Assembly (NCBI RefSeq): GCF_031846265.1
Contig: NZ_JAVRIA010000002.1
Location: forward strand, 310,001 to 374,000
DNA length: 64,000 bases
Direction: 5' to 3'
From: Microcosmobacter mediterraneus
GTDB lineage: Bacteria; Bacteroidota; Bacteroidia; Flavobacteriales; Flavobacteriaceae
Shown: piece by piece, positions 43,292 to 52,812 of the stretch
How positions within the stretch are numbered: the first letter of the stretch is position 1
How the letters are laid out: every line of letters starts with the position of its first letter
Program-made: the position numbers and the translations under genes
Notes under the pieces: model-generated
Told to the model about the DNA's origin: nothing
The model's database searches: none
What the model saw: only the letters and a program-made list of their open reading frames with translations

Positions 43292-45949
43292 CTATTTAAG
43301 GCTTCCCTTAAAACTCCTAGATAAAGGTGTTTCTGTATTGGGTTTGATAAAAACTGAAGCGCTATTTGCCGAGGTAATATAATTTTTGTTGACGATGTAA
43401 GAGCGATGTGTTCTTATAAAATTTGGTGGTAATTGGCCTTCTAAGAGCTTAAGTTTATTTCTGTCTAGAATAACTTTTTCAGAAGTGTGAAACTCTAGAT
43501 AATTCCCAGCTGCTTTTATATACTTTAAATCTTTTAAATATACTTTTGTTTTATTATTAAGAGCAATAAACTTTTCTTCAACTTTTTTCGCAATAACTTC
43601 TTTTTCCTTTTCTACTTGAAATATTCGTTGGCGATATTTTTTTAAGCGCCTAAATAAGATAATTAGACCATAGAAGATTAGTGCATAAATAGCATAGGCT
43701 GTTTTAGTGCGCCATATAGGTGGGGAAATCTCTATCTCAATACGGTCACCTTCTTTATTCCATTTTCCATCATTATTTGCTGCTAAAACTTTAAATGTGT
43801 AAGTCCCAACAGGTAATCTTACATAACGTGCTTTGCTTGGCTCATTATTATTTACCCAATTAGGATCATGACCCTCCATTTTATACTTGTACTTATTTTG
43901 GGAGGTGTTGGTATAATTTAGACCCACATACTCTATTTCTAAGGTATTATGTTCCCACGGAAGTTTCAGTTTTTTTTGAGCTTTAAACACACTAAACGTT
44001 GAATCTGATGTCACTACTTGCAAATTGGTAATATGAACAAGCGGAGGATTAGGATTGTCTTTTTTTATTGCGCTTGGGTCAAAAGAAGTAATGCCATTGA
44101 CACCACCAAGCCATAAGCGACCATCTCTAGTTTTTATAGCCGATTTTCTATTAAATTCTGGGTTTTTTAATCCGTTGTCAGTAGTAAAATATCTAACAGA
44201 CTTACTTTCAGTCTCATATGTCTTAATACCCTTATCGGAACCCATCCACAATACTCCAGAATCATCTTGTATAATACTAAAAACAACCTGGTTATCTTCC
44301 AAAACAGGCACTATGCCATTTGCTCCTAAGCTAAATTTATAAAGCCCTTTATTGGCTCCTATCCAAAGGGTATTTCCAGAAACAAATAAATCCCAAATAG
44401 ATGAGTTTAATATTCCATTACTGTTTTTAAAATTCACTTCAGAAAATTTATGTGATTTTACGTGAAATGAAAACAGCCCTCTGCTTTCTGTCGCTATAAA
44501 AATATAATCTTTTAAACGCACTATTTTCTGAATCCCAGGATATTTTATGTCTTCATCTAATGAGAATGAGGTCAATAGAATACCATCTTTTTTTCTAATT
44601 TTATGAATTGCTCTATGCGATGAAACCCAAAGAAAATCTTGGTTAGTGTCTAGCAAGCTGAACGAAATACGTCCATCTTTTCCCTTAAAAGGAATATCAA
44701 TCTGTTTAAAACCTAAAGTTTTTGGGTCTAAGCATATTAACCCATTATTGGTTGCCATCCAAAGTGGAAAATCACTTTTAGGGACAGTTTCAAAATCCCA
44801 AACAAATAAACCTTGTTGAGGAAATATTTTGGGCAAGGTTATTTCATTAAATTCTTTTGAATGACTAGATTTAAAGTAAATACCTTTGCCTAAAGCATTT
44901 GTGTAAATTCCATCATTATCTGCGTGTAAACCTATAATGATGTCTTCAGATTCTTCAACGATATCGTCATGCTTAAATATTTTTCTATAAGGGTCAAAAT
45001 GGTAAACACCAGCTAATGTTCCAACCCATATACCACCAAAATTATCTTTATATAAACTACGAATTTGATTGATTAACGTGGATTTACCCAAGGGGATTTT
45101 AGATAGTATTTTTGTAGTATAATCGTACTCAAACAAACCATTATTTGTACCTATCAAGGACTTTTGGGCATCTACCTCGAGCAAATGTCTTGGTAGAATA
45201 TTGTTTGGTAATTTTGGAAAGCGCCTAAGGGTCGAAGTGTCAATTTCAGTTTTAAAATCATAGGGCACCCATAGTCGTTTTGAATGGTTGCCAAAATCTA
45301 TGGCACTATTGCTCATCTTTTTTGCATGAGTAGTTGTTTTTTTTGTTTTGGTATCATAAGAAATGATGTCGCCTTGAAAATTATTTATCCACACTTTTTC
45401 ATTTATGGGTTTTATATGTAAAACATCTTCAATATTATAAGCTAGCTCAACCTCTAAAGATTTAGGGTCAAAAAAGCTAATAGTAGCTGCTGTAGAAATC
45501 CATATTTTTCCAAATTTATCTAACGCTATTGAGGAAACATTGTCTATAATAGGAAAATTGATAAGGCCTATTGGTTGCTCAAAATTTTGTTTCTTTTTAT
45601 TAAAACGATTCAATCCTTTTTCTGTGCCTATCCATATTTGGCCTCGTTTGTCTTCGATAATTGTTCTTACCACATTAGAGGAAATGGATGAGCTGTCTTG
45701 TTTAGAATGAAAAAAGGTTTTAATGGAATACCCATCATAACGATTTAAACCATTATTAGTAGCTAACCAGATATAGCCATCATTGTCTTGTAAAACATCA
45801 TAAACAATATTATTAGATAGACCGTCTTCAGTAGTAATAGATTTAAAAACATAATCTTTCTGAGCAATCTGAGCAAATGAATAAAGCGGTAAAATAGTAA
45901 GCAAGCCAACTACGACTATAATATATTTTACTTGCCTAGACTTTTTCAT
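43292..45949 (-). CDS. beta-propeller/Y_Y_Y-transmembrane-LytTR transcriptional regulator
   Basis: With the ATG at 45949 the product has 885 residues. A signal or anchor comes first (YIIVVVGLLTILPLYSFAQ), then a two-component-regulator propeller with repeats such as LSNNIVYDVLQDNDGYIWLATNNGLNRYDG in overlapping units. A Y_Y_Y domain follows (HNTLEIEYVGLNY, KARYVRLPVGTYTFKV), then a transmembrane helix (AIYALIFYGLIILF) and a C-terminal LytTR domain (YIKAAGNYLEF, LPPNFIRTHRSYIVN, PLSRSFKGSL). The histidine kinase found in hybrid sensors is absent. It probably senses an envelope ligand and binds DNA directly. Paralogous to the regulator at 39.0 kb. Confidence 0.87.
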   Translation of the reverse strand: MKKSRQVKYIIVVVGLLTILPLYSFAQIAQKDYVFKSITTEDGLSNNIVYDVLQDNDGYIWLATNNGLNRYDGYSIKTFFHSKQDSSSISSNVVRTIIEDKRGQIWIGTEKGLNRFNKKKQNFEQPIGLINFPIIDNVSSIALDKFGKIWISTAATISFFDPKSLEVELAYNIEDVLHIKPINEKVWINNFQGDIISYDTKTKKTTTHAKKMSNSAIDFGNHSKRLWVPYDFKTEIDTSTLRRFPKLPNNILPRHLLEVDAQKSLIGTNNGLFEYDYTTKILSKIPLGKSTLINQIRSLYKDNFGGIWVGTLAGVYHFDPYRKIFKHDDIVEESEDIIIGLHADNDGIYTNALGKGIYFKSSHSKEFNEITLPKIFPQQGLFVWDFETVPKSDFPLWMATNNGLICLDPKTLGFKQIDIPFKGKDGRISFSLLDTNQDFLWVSSHRAIHKIRKKDGILLTSFSLDEDIKYPGIQKIVRLKDYIFIATESRGLFSFHVKSHKFSEVNFKNSNGILNSSIWDLFVSGNTLWIGANKGLYKFSLGANGIVPVLEDNQVVFSIIQDDSGVLWMGSDKGIKTYETESKSVRYFTTDNGLKNPEFNRKSAIKTRDGRLWLGGVNGITSFDPSAIKKDNPNPPLVHITNLQVVTSDSTFSVFKAQKKLKLPWEHNTLEIEYVGLNYTNTSQNKYKYKMEGHDPNWVNNNEPSKARYVRLPVGTYTFKVLAANNDGKWNKEGDRIEIEISPPIWRTKTAYAIYALIFYGLIILFRRLKKYRQRIFQVEKEKEVIAKKVEEKFIALNNKTKVYLKDLKYIKAAGNYLEFHTSEKVILDRNKLKLLEGQLPPNFIRTHRSYIVNKNYITSANSASVFIKPNTETPLSRSFKGSLK

Positions 45950-45962
45950 AAAATTAAAGTAC

Positions 45963-45991
45963 AAAAAAAACCGAAGCTTTTAACTTCGGTT
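45963..45991 (-). terminator. terminator/attenuator hairpin 13 nt before the propeller-LytTR gene
   Basis: On the minus strand the stem AACCGAAG/CTTCGGTT (loop TTAAAAG) is followed by eight T and then 13 bases to the ATG at 45949. It also serves as the end of the lepA transcript. Sequence and spacing match the hairpin before the TPR-LytTR gene. Confidence 0.85.
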
Positions 45992-45996
45992 CTCTA

Positions 45997-47793
45997 TTAA
46001 TCATTCAACTTTAAAACAGCCATAAACGCCTGCTGAGGGATTTCTACATTACCTACTTGGCGCATACGTTTTTTTCCTTTTTTCTGTTTTTCTAGAAGTT
46101 TACGCTTACGTGAAATGTCACCTCCATAACATTTAGCCGTTACATCTTTACGTAAGGCTTTTATGGTTTCTCTAGAAATAATTTTTGCGCCAATAGCTGC
46201 TTGCACAGGAATATCAAATTGCTGGCGCGGAATTAACTCCTTTAACTTCTCACACATTTTTTTTCCTATTTGTTGCGCATTGTCTGCGTGAATTAATGCT
46301 GAAAGCGCATCAACGGATTGTGCGTTTAATAAAATATCTAAACGCACAAGTTTAGAAACCTTCATTCCTATAGGAGAGTAATCAAATGAAGCATACCCTT
46401 TTGAGACAGTTTTTAAACGATCATAAAAATCAAATACAATTTCTGCTAAGGGCATTTCAAAGGTTAACTCTACGCGCTGTGTCGTTAAATAGGTTTGATT
46501 GGTAATAATGCCTCTCTTCTCAATACAAAGCGACATAACGTTTCCTACAAAATCGGATTTTGTGATAATTGTTGCTTTTATAAAGGGTTCTTCTACACGG
46601 TTAATAGTTGAAGGGTCTGGTAAGTCTGATGGGTTATTTACAATAAAAGAAGTGTCTGGTTCCTTGTTGGTGTATGCTAAATACGACACGTTAGGGACTG
46701 TTGTAATTACAGTCATATCAAATTCACGTTCTAGTCTTTCTTGAATAATTTCTAGATGGAGCATCCCTAAGAATCCACAACGAAAACCAAACCCTAAAGC
46801 TGCTGAACTTTCGGGCGAAAAAACTAAAGACGCGTCATTGAGTTGTAGTTTTTCCATCGAGGCTCTTAAGTCTTCATAATCTTCTGTATCAACAGGGTAA
46901 ATTCCAGCAAACACCATCGGTTTTACATCTTCAAAACCCTCAACAATATTTGTAGTTGGTTTAGCAAAATCGGTAATAGTGTCACCTACTTTAACCTCTT
47001 TGGCTGTTTTTATTCCTGTTATTAAATAACCAACATCACCTGCTTTAACACTTTGTTTAGGAACTTGATTTAACTTTAAGGTTCCAACCTCATCTGCAAA
47101 ATATTCTTTATCTGTTGCAACAAATTTTATTTTTTGCCCTTTTTTAATTTCACCATTAAAAACTCTAAAATAGGTTTCAATACCTCTAAACGTGTTGTAA
47201 ACAGAATCAAATATTAATGCTTGAAGCGGTTCGTTAGGATCACCTTTTGGCGCAGGAACACGCTCTATTATAGCAGCTAAAATATTATCTACACCGAAAC
47301 CTGTTTTTCCGCTAGCATGAATCACCTCTTCGGCATCACAACCTAATAAATCTACAATATCATCTGTAACTTCTTCTGGGTTGGCGCTTGGTAAATCAAC
47401 CTTGTTGAGCACTGGAATTATTTCTAAATCATTTTCTAATGCTAAATACAAATTAGATATGGTTTGCGCTTGGATGCTTTGCGCGGCATCAACAATTAAC
47501 AGCGCACCTTCACAAGCGGCAATTGAGCGAGATACTTCATAAGAAAAATCAACATGACCAGGCGTATCTATAAGGTTTAGGATAAACTCTTCGCCTTTAT
47601 AGGTATATTCCATTTGTATGGCGTGAGATTTAATAGTAATGCCACGCTCACGCTCTAAATCCATATTGTCTAAAAGCTGATCTTGCTTTTCTCGGTCAGT
47701 TACTGACCCTGTAAAGTCTAATAAACGATCTGCAAGTGTACTTTTCCCATGATCTATGTGCGCAATGATGCAAAAATTTCTGATGTTTTTCAT
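45997..47793 (-). CDS. lepA: elongation factor 4 (back-translocating GTPase LepA)
   Basis: The 598-residue translational GTPase has G1 (AHIDHGKST), G2 (ERGITIKS), G3 (DTPGHVDF) and G4 (NKVDLPSA). The LepA-specific C-terminal domain contains GAKIISRETIKALRKDVTAKCYGGDISRKRK in overlapping blocks. It acts on stalled or mistranslocated ribosomes. The promoter is among the clearest in the window: TTG, 17-base spacer, TATATTTG on the minus strand. A terminator lies just after the stop. Confidence 0.97.
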   Translation of the reverse strand: MKNIRNFCIIAHIDHGKSTLADRLLDFTGSVTDREKQDQLLDNMDLERERGITIKSHAIQMEYTYKGEEFILNLIDTPGHVDFSYEVSRSIAACEGALLIVDAAQSIQAQTISNLYLALENDLEIIPVLNKVDLPSANPEEVTDDIVDLLGCDAEEVIHASGKTGFGVDNILAAIIERVPAPKGDPNEPLQALIFDSVYNTFRGIETYFRVFNGEIKKGQKIKFVATDKEYFADEVGTLKLNQVPKQSVKAGDVGYLITGIKTAKEVKVGDTITDFAKPTTNIVEGFEDVKPMVFAGIYPVDTEDYEDLRASMEKLQLNDASLVFSPESSAALGFGFRCGFLGMLHLEIIQERLEREFDMTVITTVPNVSYLAYTNKEPDTSFIVNNPSDLPDPSTINRVEEPFIKATIITKSDFVGNVMSLCIEKRGIITNQTYLTTQRVELTFEMPLAEIVFDFYDRLKTVSKGYASFDYSPIGMKVSKLVRLDILLNAQSVDALSALIHADNAQQIGKKMCEKLKELIPRQQFDIPVQAAIGAKIISRETIKALRKDVTAKCYGGDISRKRKLLEKQKKGKKRMRQVGNVEIPQQAFMAVLKLND

Positions 47794-47824
47794 AACCTCA
47801 ACCCATTGTTTTCAAAAGGTTTTG

Positions 47825-47852
47825 CAAATATAAGCGTTTTAACTAGCTCCAA
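47825..47852 (-). promoter_or_regulatory. promoter of lepA
   Basis: On the minus strand TTG (47852-47850) is followed by 17 bases and the perfect -7 TATATTTG (47832-47825). It is about 32 bases upstream of the start codon and is a textbook Bacteroidota promoter. Confidence 0.75.
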
Positions 47853-47950
47853 TAATTTTTCTATTTAAAATGACTCAAAATCGTAGTTATGGAAAAACAG
47901 TAATTATAATTATAAAACAATCTTTATATTGCAAACTACAACCCAACCCA

Positions 47951-50404
47951 ATGCTGTTAACTAATCGCCTTTTTTTGGGCATTCTTTTTTGTTTTAGCTT
48001 TTCTGTAGCGTTAAGTCAAGATTATTCTATTTCAGGTAAAGTTGTTGATGCCAACAACGAACCTATGTCTTTTGTTACAATTCTCCTCTCTAAGCAAATA
48101 GTAAATAGTGGTTTTGCCGACCCAATTGGTACCTCAACAGATGATGATGGTACTTTTATTTTAGACGACTTAGAACCTGGAACCTATAAAATGATAGCTA
48201 GTTTTATAGGCTATAAAACGGTAACACTACCTATTGAGTTAAAAGGAAATTTAAACCTTAAAATCATAACATTAGAAGAAGATATAGAATCACTGGATCA
48301 AGTTGAACTTGTGGTAAGAAAACCAACATTTAAAAGATCTGCAGACCGACTTACTTTTAACATTGCTAATACTGCAATAGCAGAAGGTAATATGCTACAA
48401 GCACTCAGAAGTACTCCTGGTGTTTTGGTAATGGATGGTGGTCTTAGTGTTAAAGGTAGTGCGCCAACGGTTTATATAAATAATAGAAAAGTACAATTAA
48501 CTGCTGATGAGCTTACCCAACTTCTTGAAAGTTCTTCAGCAAATAGTGTAAAGTCTATTGAAGTAATTACTAACCCTTCAGCTCGATTTGATGCTGAAAG
48601 CGGAACTGTAATTAATATAATAATGAGTAAAAATATAGCTATAGGCTATAGAGGCTCTGTGTTTACAAACTACACTCAAGGTGTTTTTCCTAGATATCAA
48701 GCTGGTACAAGGCAATCTTTTAAAAATAAAAGCATTGGTTTTACTGCAAATTACAGTTATACTAAATCTAAGATTAATAGAGATACCAATGATGAGATTA
48801 ATTATTTTAATGCGGCTGAAACGGCAATTGCAGAAGTTTGGAACTCAAACATTAATAGAAATACGTGGTCCGAAACTCATAATTTGAATTTTAATTTTGA
48901 CTGGTTTATAAACGAACATAATACACTTAGTCTTTCTAATTCTATGTTGTTCTTACCATATTTTAAATATGTGATTGATAATGGCACAACAATACAAGAT
49001 GCATCAAACAACTTTTTATCTCGGTTTACTGCAGATAATAATGTTAATGATGAAAAATACAATATTGGATTAGATCTTAATTTTAATCATCATTTTAAAA
49101 ATGGAGCCTCGTTAGTTTTAAATGGTCATTATACTACTTACGACTATGATAGAACGCAAGATGTAATAAGTAATTTTTTTGATAGCAACAATCAGTTTAC
49201 CAATGCATCAGCTTTTAATACCATAGCAAATCAGAGTACAGAAATTATTACGTCTAATCTAGATTATTCTACATCAATTTCCGAAAATTCAGAACTTGAA
49301 GCTGGTTTAAAATTTTCAAATGTGAAAACTGAGAGTAGTATTAATCAGTTTGATGTAGATTTAACAACAGGCGCTAATACACTAGACGTCTCAAATTCTG
49401 ATGTGTTTAACTACGATGAATATGTTTACGCAGGGTATTCAAACTATTCTTTAGATACTGATGCATGGAGTTTAAGTTTAGGTATTAGGGCTGAACAAAC
49501 CAATATTGATGCTTTTTCTGTGGCTACAAACTCCACAAATACTCAAGATTACCTAGAGTGGTTTCCAAATGCAAGCATTCAGTATACGTTTTCAGATAAT
49601 TTTGCTATGTATGCAAACTATAAGCGTAGTTTAACACGACCTAATTATACAGCTCTAAACCCATTTAATTTTTTTATAAATGAAAATACTGTAGTCACTG
49701 GTAATCCTGGTCTTGTACCAACATTTTTAGATCATTATGTGTTTGGAATTAGCTTTTTAGAGTTATTTACCTTCGAAGCTTATTATCAAAATTACGATGG
49801 TAGTATTTTAGAAGTGCCTAGACAAAATAATTCAACTAATATATTAGAATACACGAGTATTAACCTTGATAAAACTGTAGATTTTGGTTTTGATTTTGCG
49901 GTAGATTTTTATCCTACTGATCGTTGGAATGTTTACGCTGTAACCTCATTCTATAATATTACTGAAGAAACGAAGATCAATAACAATTTTGTGAAACTAG
50001 ATCAGTGGGCAAACTACAGCATTCTCAGCAATAATATTTCCTTTTTAGAAGACAGTAGCCTCAATGTAAATTTAGATTTAACTTGGGTTGGAAAAAGCCT
50101 ACAGGGCCTTCAAACTATTGAAGATCGTTTGTTTAGCAGCTTGGCAATTTCTAAGTCTATTTTAAAGAAAAAGGCTGTGATTTCTCTTGCTATAGAAGAT
50201 ATGTTTAACTACCAAGACCAACGCTATGGCACACGATACTTAAATCAATTTAGTAGCAACAATGTTGATGTTGATAGCCGATACGTTAGGCTTGGATTTA
50301 GGTATAAATTTGGTAATACAACCTTACAAACCAGAGAGAAAGAACTTACTGAAGACGAAGAAAAAGAACAAAATCGTTTAAATGCCTTGGGTAATAAAAA
50401 TTAA
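47951..50404 (+). CDS. TonB-dependent outer-membrane receptor, CarboxypepD_reg-like type
   Basis: From the ATG at 47951 the product has 817 residues and a signal peptide (LFLGILFCFSFSVALSQ). The earlier ATG at 47870 would add a non-signal leader. A carboxypeptidase-regulatory-like domain comes first (SGKVVDANNEPMSFVTILL). A plug follows (ALRSTPGVLVMDGGLSVKG, IEVITNPSARFDAESGTVINI). A long beta-barrel of the outer-membrane family (LSLGIRAEQTNIDAF, ANYKRSLTRPNY, RYVRLGFRYKFGN) completes it. No SusD partner is adjacent, so a peptide, siderophore or metal ligand is as likely as a glycan. It overlaps the convergent PD40 gene by 4 bases. Confidence 0.88.
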   Translation: MLLTNRLFLGILFCFSFSVALSQDYSISGKVVDANNEPMSFVTILLSKQIVNSGFADPIGTSTDDDGTFILDDLEPGTYKMIASFIGYKTVTLPIELKGNLNLKIITLEEDIESLDQVELVVRKPTFKRSADRLTFNIANTAIAEGNMLQALRSTPGVLVMDGGLSVKGSAPTVYINNRKVQLTADELTQLLESSSANSVKSIEVITNPSARFDAESGTVINIIMSKNIAIGYRGSVFTNYTQGVFPRYQAGTRQSFKNKSIGFTANYSYTKSKINRDTNDEINYFNAAETAIAEVWNSNINRNTWSETHNLNFNFDWFINEHNTLSLSNSMLFLPYFKYVIDNGTTIQDASNNFLSRFTADNNVNDEKYNIGLDLNFNHHFKNGASLVLNGHYTTYDYDRTQDVISNFFDSNNQFTNASAFNTIANQSTEIITSNLDYSTSISENSELEAGLKFSNVKTESSINQFDVDLTTGANTLDVSNSDVFNYDEYVYAGYSNYSLDTDAWSLSLGIRAEQTNIDAFSVATNSTNTQDYLEWFPNASIQYTFSDNFAMYANYKRSLTRPNYTALNPFNFFINENTVVTGNPGLVPTFLDHYVFGISFLELFTFEAYYQNYDGSILEVPRQNNSTNILEYTSINLDKTVDFGFDFAVDFYPTDRWNVYAVTSFYNITEETKINNNFVKLDQWANYSILSNNISFLEDSSLNVNLDLTWVGKSLQGLQTIEDRLFSSLAISKSILKKKAVISLAIEDMFNYQDQRYGTRYLNQFSSNNVDVDSRYVRLGFRYKFGNTTLQTREKELTEDEEKEQNRLNALGNKN

Positions 50405-51507
50405 TCTTGCCACTCTGCAATAAAAAGGTTAGTATCTCTTCCACCTCCATTATTACGATTAGATGAGAACGCTAAATATTTTCCATCATTAGAAAAAACC
50501 GGAAACGCATCAAACGTTTCACCATGTGTAACACGCTTTAGGTTTTTACCATCAATATCTATTAAATATAAATTGAAAGGGAAACCACGTTCTGCTTCAA
50601 AATTGGAAGAGAATAATACCTTATCTCCTGAAGGATGAAAAAACGGACTCCAATTAGCGTTTCCTAAATCTGTAAGCTGTCTTAAATCACTACCGTCTGC
50701 ATTACAAATATATAGCTCCATTTCGGTTGGCTCTACCAATCCTTCAGCAAGTAAATCTTTGTAATCTTTGATTTCTTCTTCTGTTTTTGGGCGAGAGGAT
50801 CTAAATATTAGTTTAGTTCCGTCTGGTGAAAAGAAAGCACCTCCATCATAACCTAACTCATCAGTAATTTGCTTAACATCTGTACCATCAATATTCATGG
50901 TGTATAATTCTAAATCGCCACTTCTTGTTGAGGTAAATACAATTTTATCGCCTTTCGGAGAAACTGTCGGCTCTGCATCATAACCAACCTCATTGGTTAG
51001 TTGCTTTACGATATTTCCCTCTAAATCTGCTACAAAGATGTCATAGCTATCATAAATAGGCCAAATGTACTTTCCGTTTTTACGCAAAGGTGTTTCAGGA
51101 CATTTTTCATCACCCAGATGCGTTGAGGCGTAAATAATGTGTTTATTATCTGGTAAAAAATAAGAACATGTTGTGCGCCCTTTACCTGTGCTTACCATTG
51201 GTGGAGCTATGCTGTCTGTAAATGTGTCGTTTGCATTCATTAAAAACATTTGGTCACAGCCAACATTCCATTTAGTATTATTAGATTGAAATACAAGCTG
51301 TTTGTCATCAAAACTCCAGTAGGCCTCTGCGTTGTCACCTCCAAACGTAACTTGTCTTAGCGATTTAAAATGTGATTCCTCAGGATATATCAAGGAATCT
51401 TTCGTTTTAGTTCTCTCTATAGTGGTATTAATTTCAGAAGGCTTCGGGTTTTCATTTTTACAAGATGAAAACAACAAAACGATAAGTATAACAACTAATT
51501 TGTTCAT
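50401..51507 (-). CDS. TolB-like PD40 propeller lipoprotein
   Basis: The 368-residue protein has a lipoprotein signal (VLLFSSC, Cys16) and six or so PD40 blades: AEPTVSPKGDKIVFTSTRSGDLELYTMNIDG, GGAFFSPDGTKLIFRSSRP, WSPFFHPSGDKVLFSSNFE and AFPVFSNDGKYLAFSSNRNNGG. This is the TolB C-terminal propeller pattern. No catalytic domain is attached. A periplasmic binding or sensing role is likely. It is divergent from the M28 peptidase gene with overlapping -7 boxes. Confidence 0.85.
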   Translation of the reverse strand: MNKLVVILIVLLFSSCKNENPKPSEINTTIERTKTKDSLIYPEESHFKSLRQVTFGGDNAEAYWSFDDKQLVFQSNNTKWNVGCDQMFLMNANDTFTDSIAPPMVSTGKGRTTCSYFLPDNKHIIYASTHLGDEKCPETPLRKNGKYIWPIYDSYDIFVADLEGNIVKQLTNEVGYDAEPTVSPKGDKIVFTSTRSGDLELYTMNIDGTDVKQITDELGYDGGAFFSPDGTKLIFRSSRPKTEEEIKDYKDLLAEGLVEPTEMELYICNADGSDLRQLTDLGNANWSPFFHPSGDKVLFSSNFEAERGFPFNLYLIDIDGKNLKRVTHGETFDAFPVFSNDGKYLAFSSNRNNGGGRDTNLFIAEWQD

Positions 51508-51540
51508 AATAAAGAATTATAATAACTGGCTATTAATGCC

Positions 51541-51558
51541 TAATTTTGCGCAAAAATA
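51541..51558. promoter_or_regulatory. back-to-back divergent -7 elements
   Basis: TAATTTTG (plus strand, 51541-51548, toward the M28 peptidase) and TATTTTTG (minus strand, 51558-51551, toward the PD40 gene) are separated by two bases. Together they form a near-palindrome centred on TTTTGCGCAAAA. Confidence 0.5.
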
Positions 51559-51568
51559 AGACAATCCT

Positions 51569-52807
51569 ATGAAAAAAATTGCTTTATCTCTAGTCGCTAT
51601 AATTATAATGTCTTGTAAGAGCGAACCTAAAGTCGCAGAAAATAAAATAAAAGATGATGTTGCGTATTTGGCCGACGACAAACTTGAAGGTCGACAAACG
51701 GGAACTCAGGGTGAGGTTTTGGCCTCAGAGTACATTGCTAAACGTTTCAAATCTATTGGTTTAAAGCCTAAAGGAACTGGTGGTTACTTACAGTCATTTT
51801 CTTTCAAGCCCAAAACAGATCCTCATAAAGACGTAGAGTTTACAACAAATTCTGATAGCACAATAACAGGTAGTAATGTTATTGGCTTTATTGATAATAA
51901 TGCAAAAACAACTGTTATCATAGGAGCGCATTACGATCATTTGGGTTATGGAGGAGAAGGATCATTATACAGAGATAAAGACAAAGCTGTGCATAATGGA
52001 GCTGATGATAATGCTAGTGGTGTTGCTGTGATGTTACATTTAGCTGATCGTTTAAATATTAAAAATGCTGATATAAAAGATAATAACAACTATTTGTTTA
52101 TGGCTTTTTCTGGTGAGGAAATGGGTTTATTAGGCTCTAATTATTTTTCTAAAAATCCAACTATTGATGCAGAATCCATAAACTATATGATTAATATGGA
52201 TATGGTTGGTCGTTTAAAAGCAGACAGTACTCTAGCTGTTTATGGTACAGGAACCTCGCCTATGTTTAAGCAAACCATAAAAGCTAATAACGATACATTT
52301 AAAATTGTTGAAAACGAAAGTGGTGTTGGTCCAAGTGACCATACTTCGTTTTATTTGATCGATGTTCCTGTATTACATTTCTTTACTGGTCAACATGAAG
52401 ATTATCACAAACCAGGAGATGATTCTGAAAAGCTTAATTATGAAGGCATGAATCTTATTTCGGATTATCTATTTGATATTATTTCTGACCTTGATGATAA
52501 TGGTGAATTAGCATTTAGAAAAACAAAAAATGAAAGTGAAGAAACGCCGCGTTTTAAGGTTGGCTTAGGTGTAGTGCCAGACTACTTGTACGATGGTAAA
52601 GGAATGCGAATTGATGGTACAAGAGAAGATACACCTGCTTTTAATGCTGGGATACATAAAGGCGATGTGGTTATAAAACTAGGCGATAGCACTATTACAG
52701 ATATGATGAGTTATATGAGAGCCTTATCTGTTTTTGATAAAGGCGATGAAACCAATATAACTGTTAAGCGAGGAGAAGACACCATAGATAGTAAAGTGAA
52801 ATTTTAA
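51569..52807 (+). CDS. M28 family zinc aminopeptidase lipoprotein with PDZ domain
   Basis: The 412-residue protein has a lipoprotein signal (IIMSC, Cys16). M28 metal ligands are visible in IIGAHYDHLGYGG, NGADDNASGVAVM, FSGEEMGLLGSNYF and INMDMVGRL, with the last His in PVLHFFTGQHEDYH. A PDZ domain occupies about residues 325-412 (DDTPAFNAGIHKGDVVIKLGD-like). It would remove N-terminal residues from peptides in the periplasm or at the cell surface. It is followed after 5 bases by the DUF4345 gene. Confidence 0.92.
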   Translation: MKKIALSLVAIIIMSCKSEPKVAENKIKDDVAYLADDKLEGRQTGTQGEVLASEYIAKRFKSIGLKPKGTGGYLQSFSFKPKTDPHKDVEFTTNSDSTITGSNVIGFIDNNAKTTVIIGAHYDHLGYGGEGSLYRDKDKAVHNGADDNASGVAVMLHLADRLNIKNADIKDNNNYLFMAFSGEEMGLLGSNYFSKNPTIDAESINYMINMDMVGRLKADSTLAVYGTGTSPMFKQTIKANNDTFKIVENESGVGPSDHTSFYLIDVPVLHFFTGQHEDYHKPGDDSEKLNYEGMNLISDYLFDIISDLDDNGELAFRKTKNESEETPRFKVGLGVVPDYLYDGKGMRIDGTREDTPAFNAGIHKGDVVIKLGDSTITDMMSYMRALSVFDKGDETNITVKRGEDTIDSKVKF

Positions 52808-52812
52808 ATTCT

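Noticed and set aside
39000..45949. LytTR proteins as hybrid two-component histidine kinases.
   Set aside because: No HisKA, HATPase or receiver motifs are present between the transmembrane helix and LytTR.
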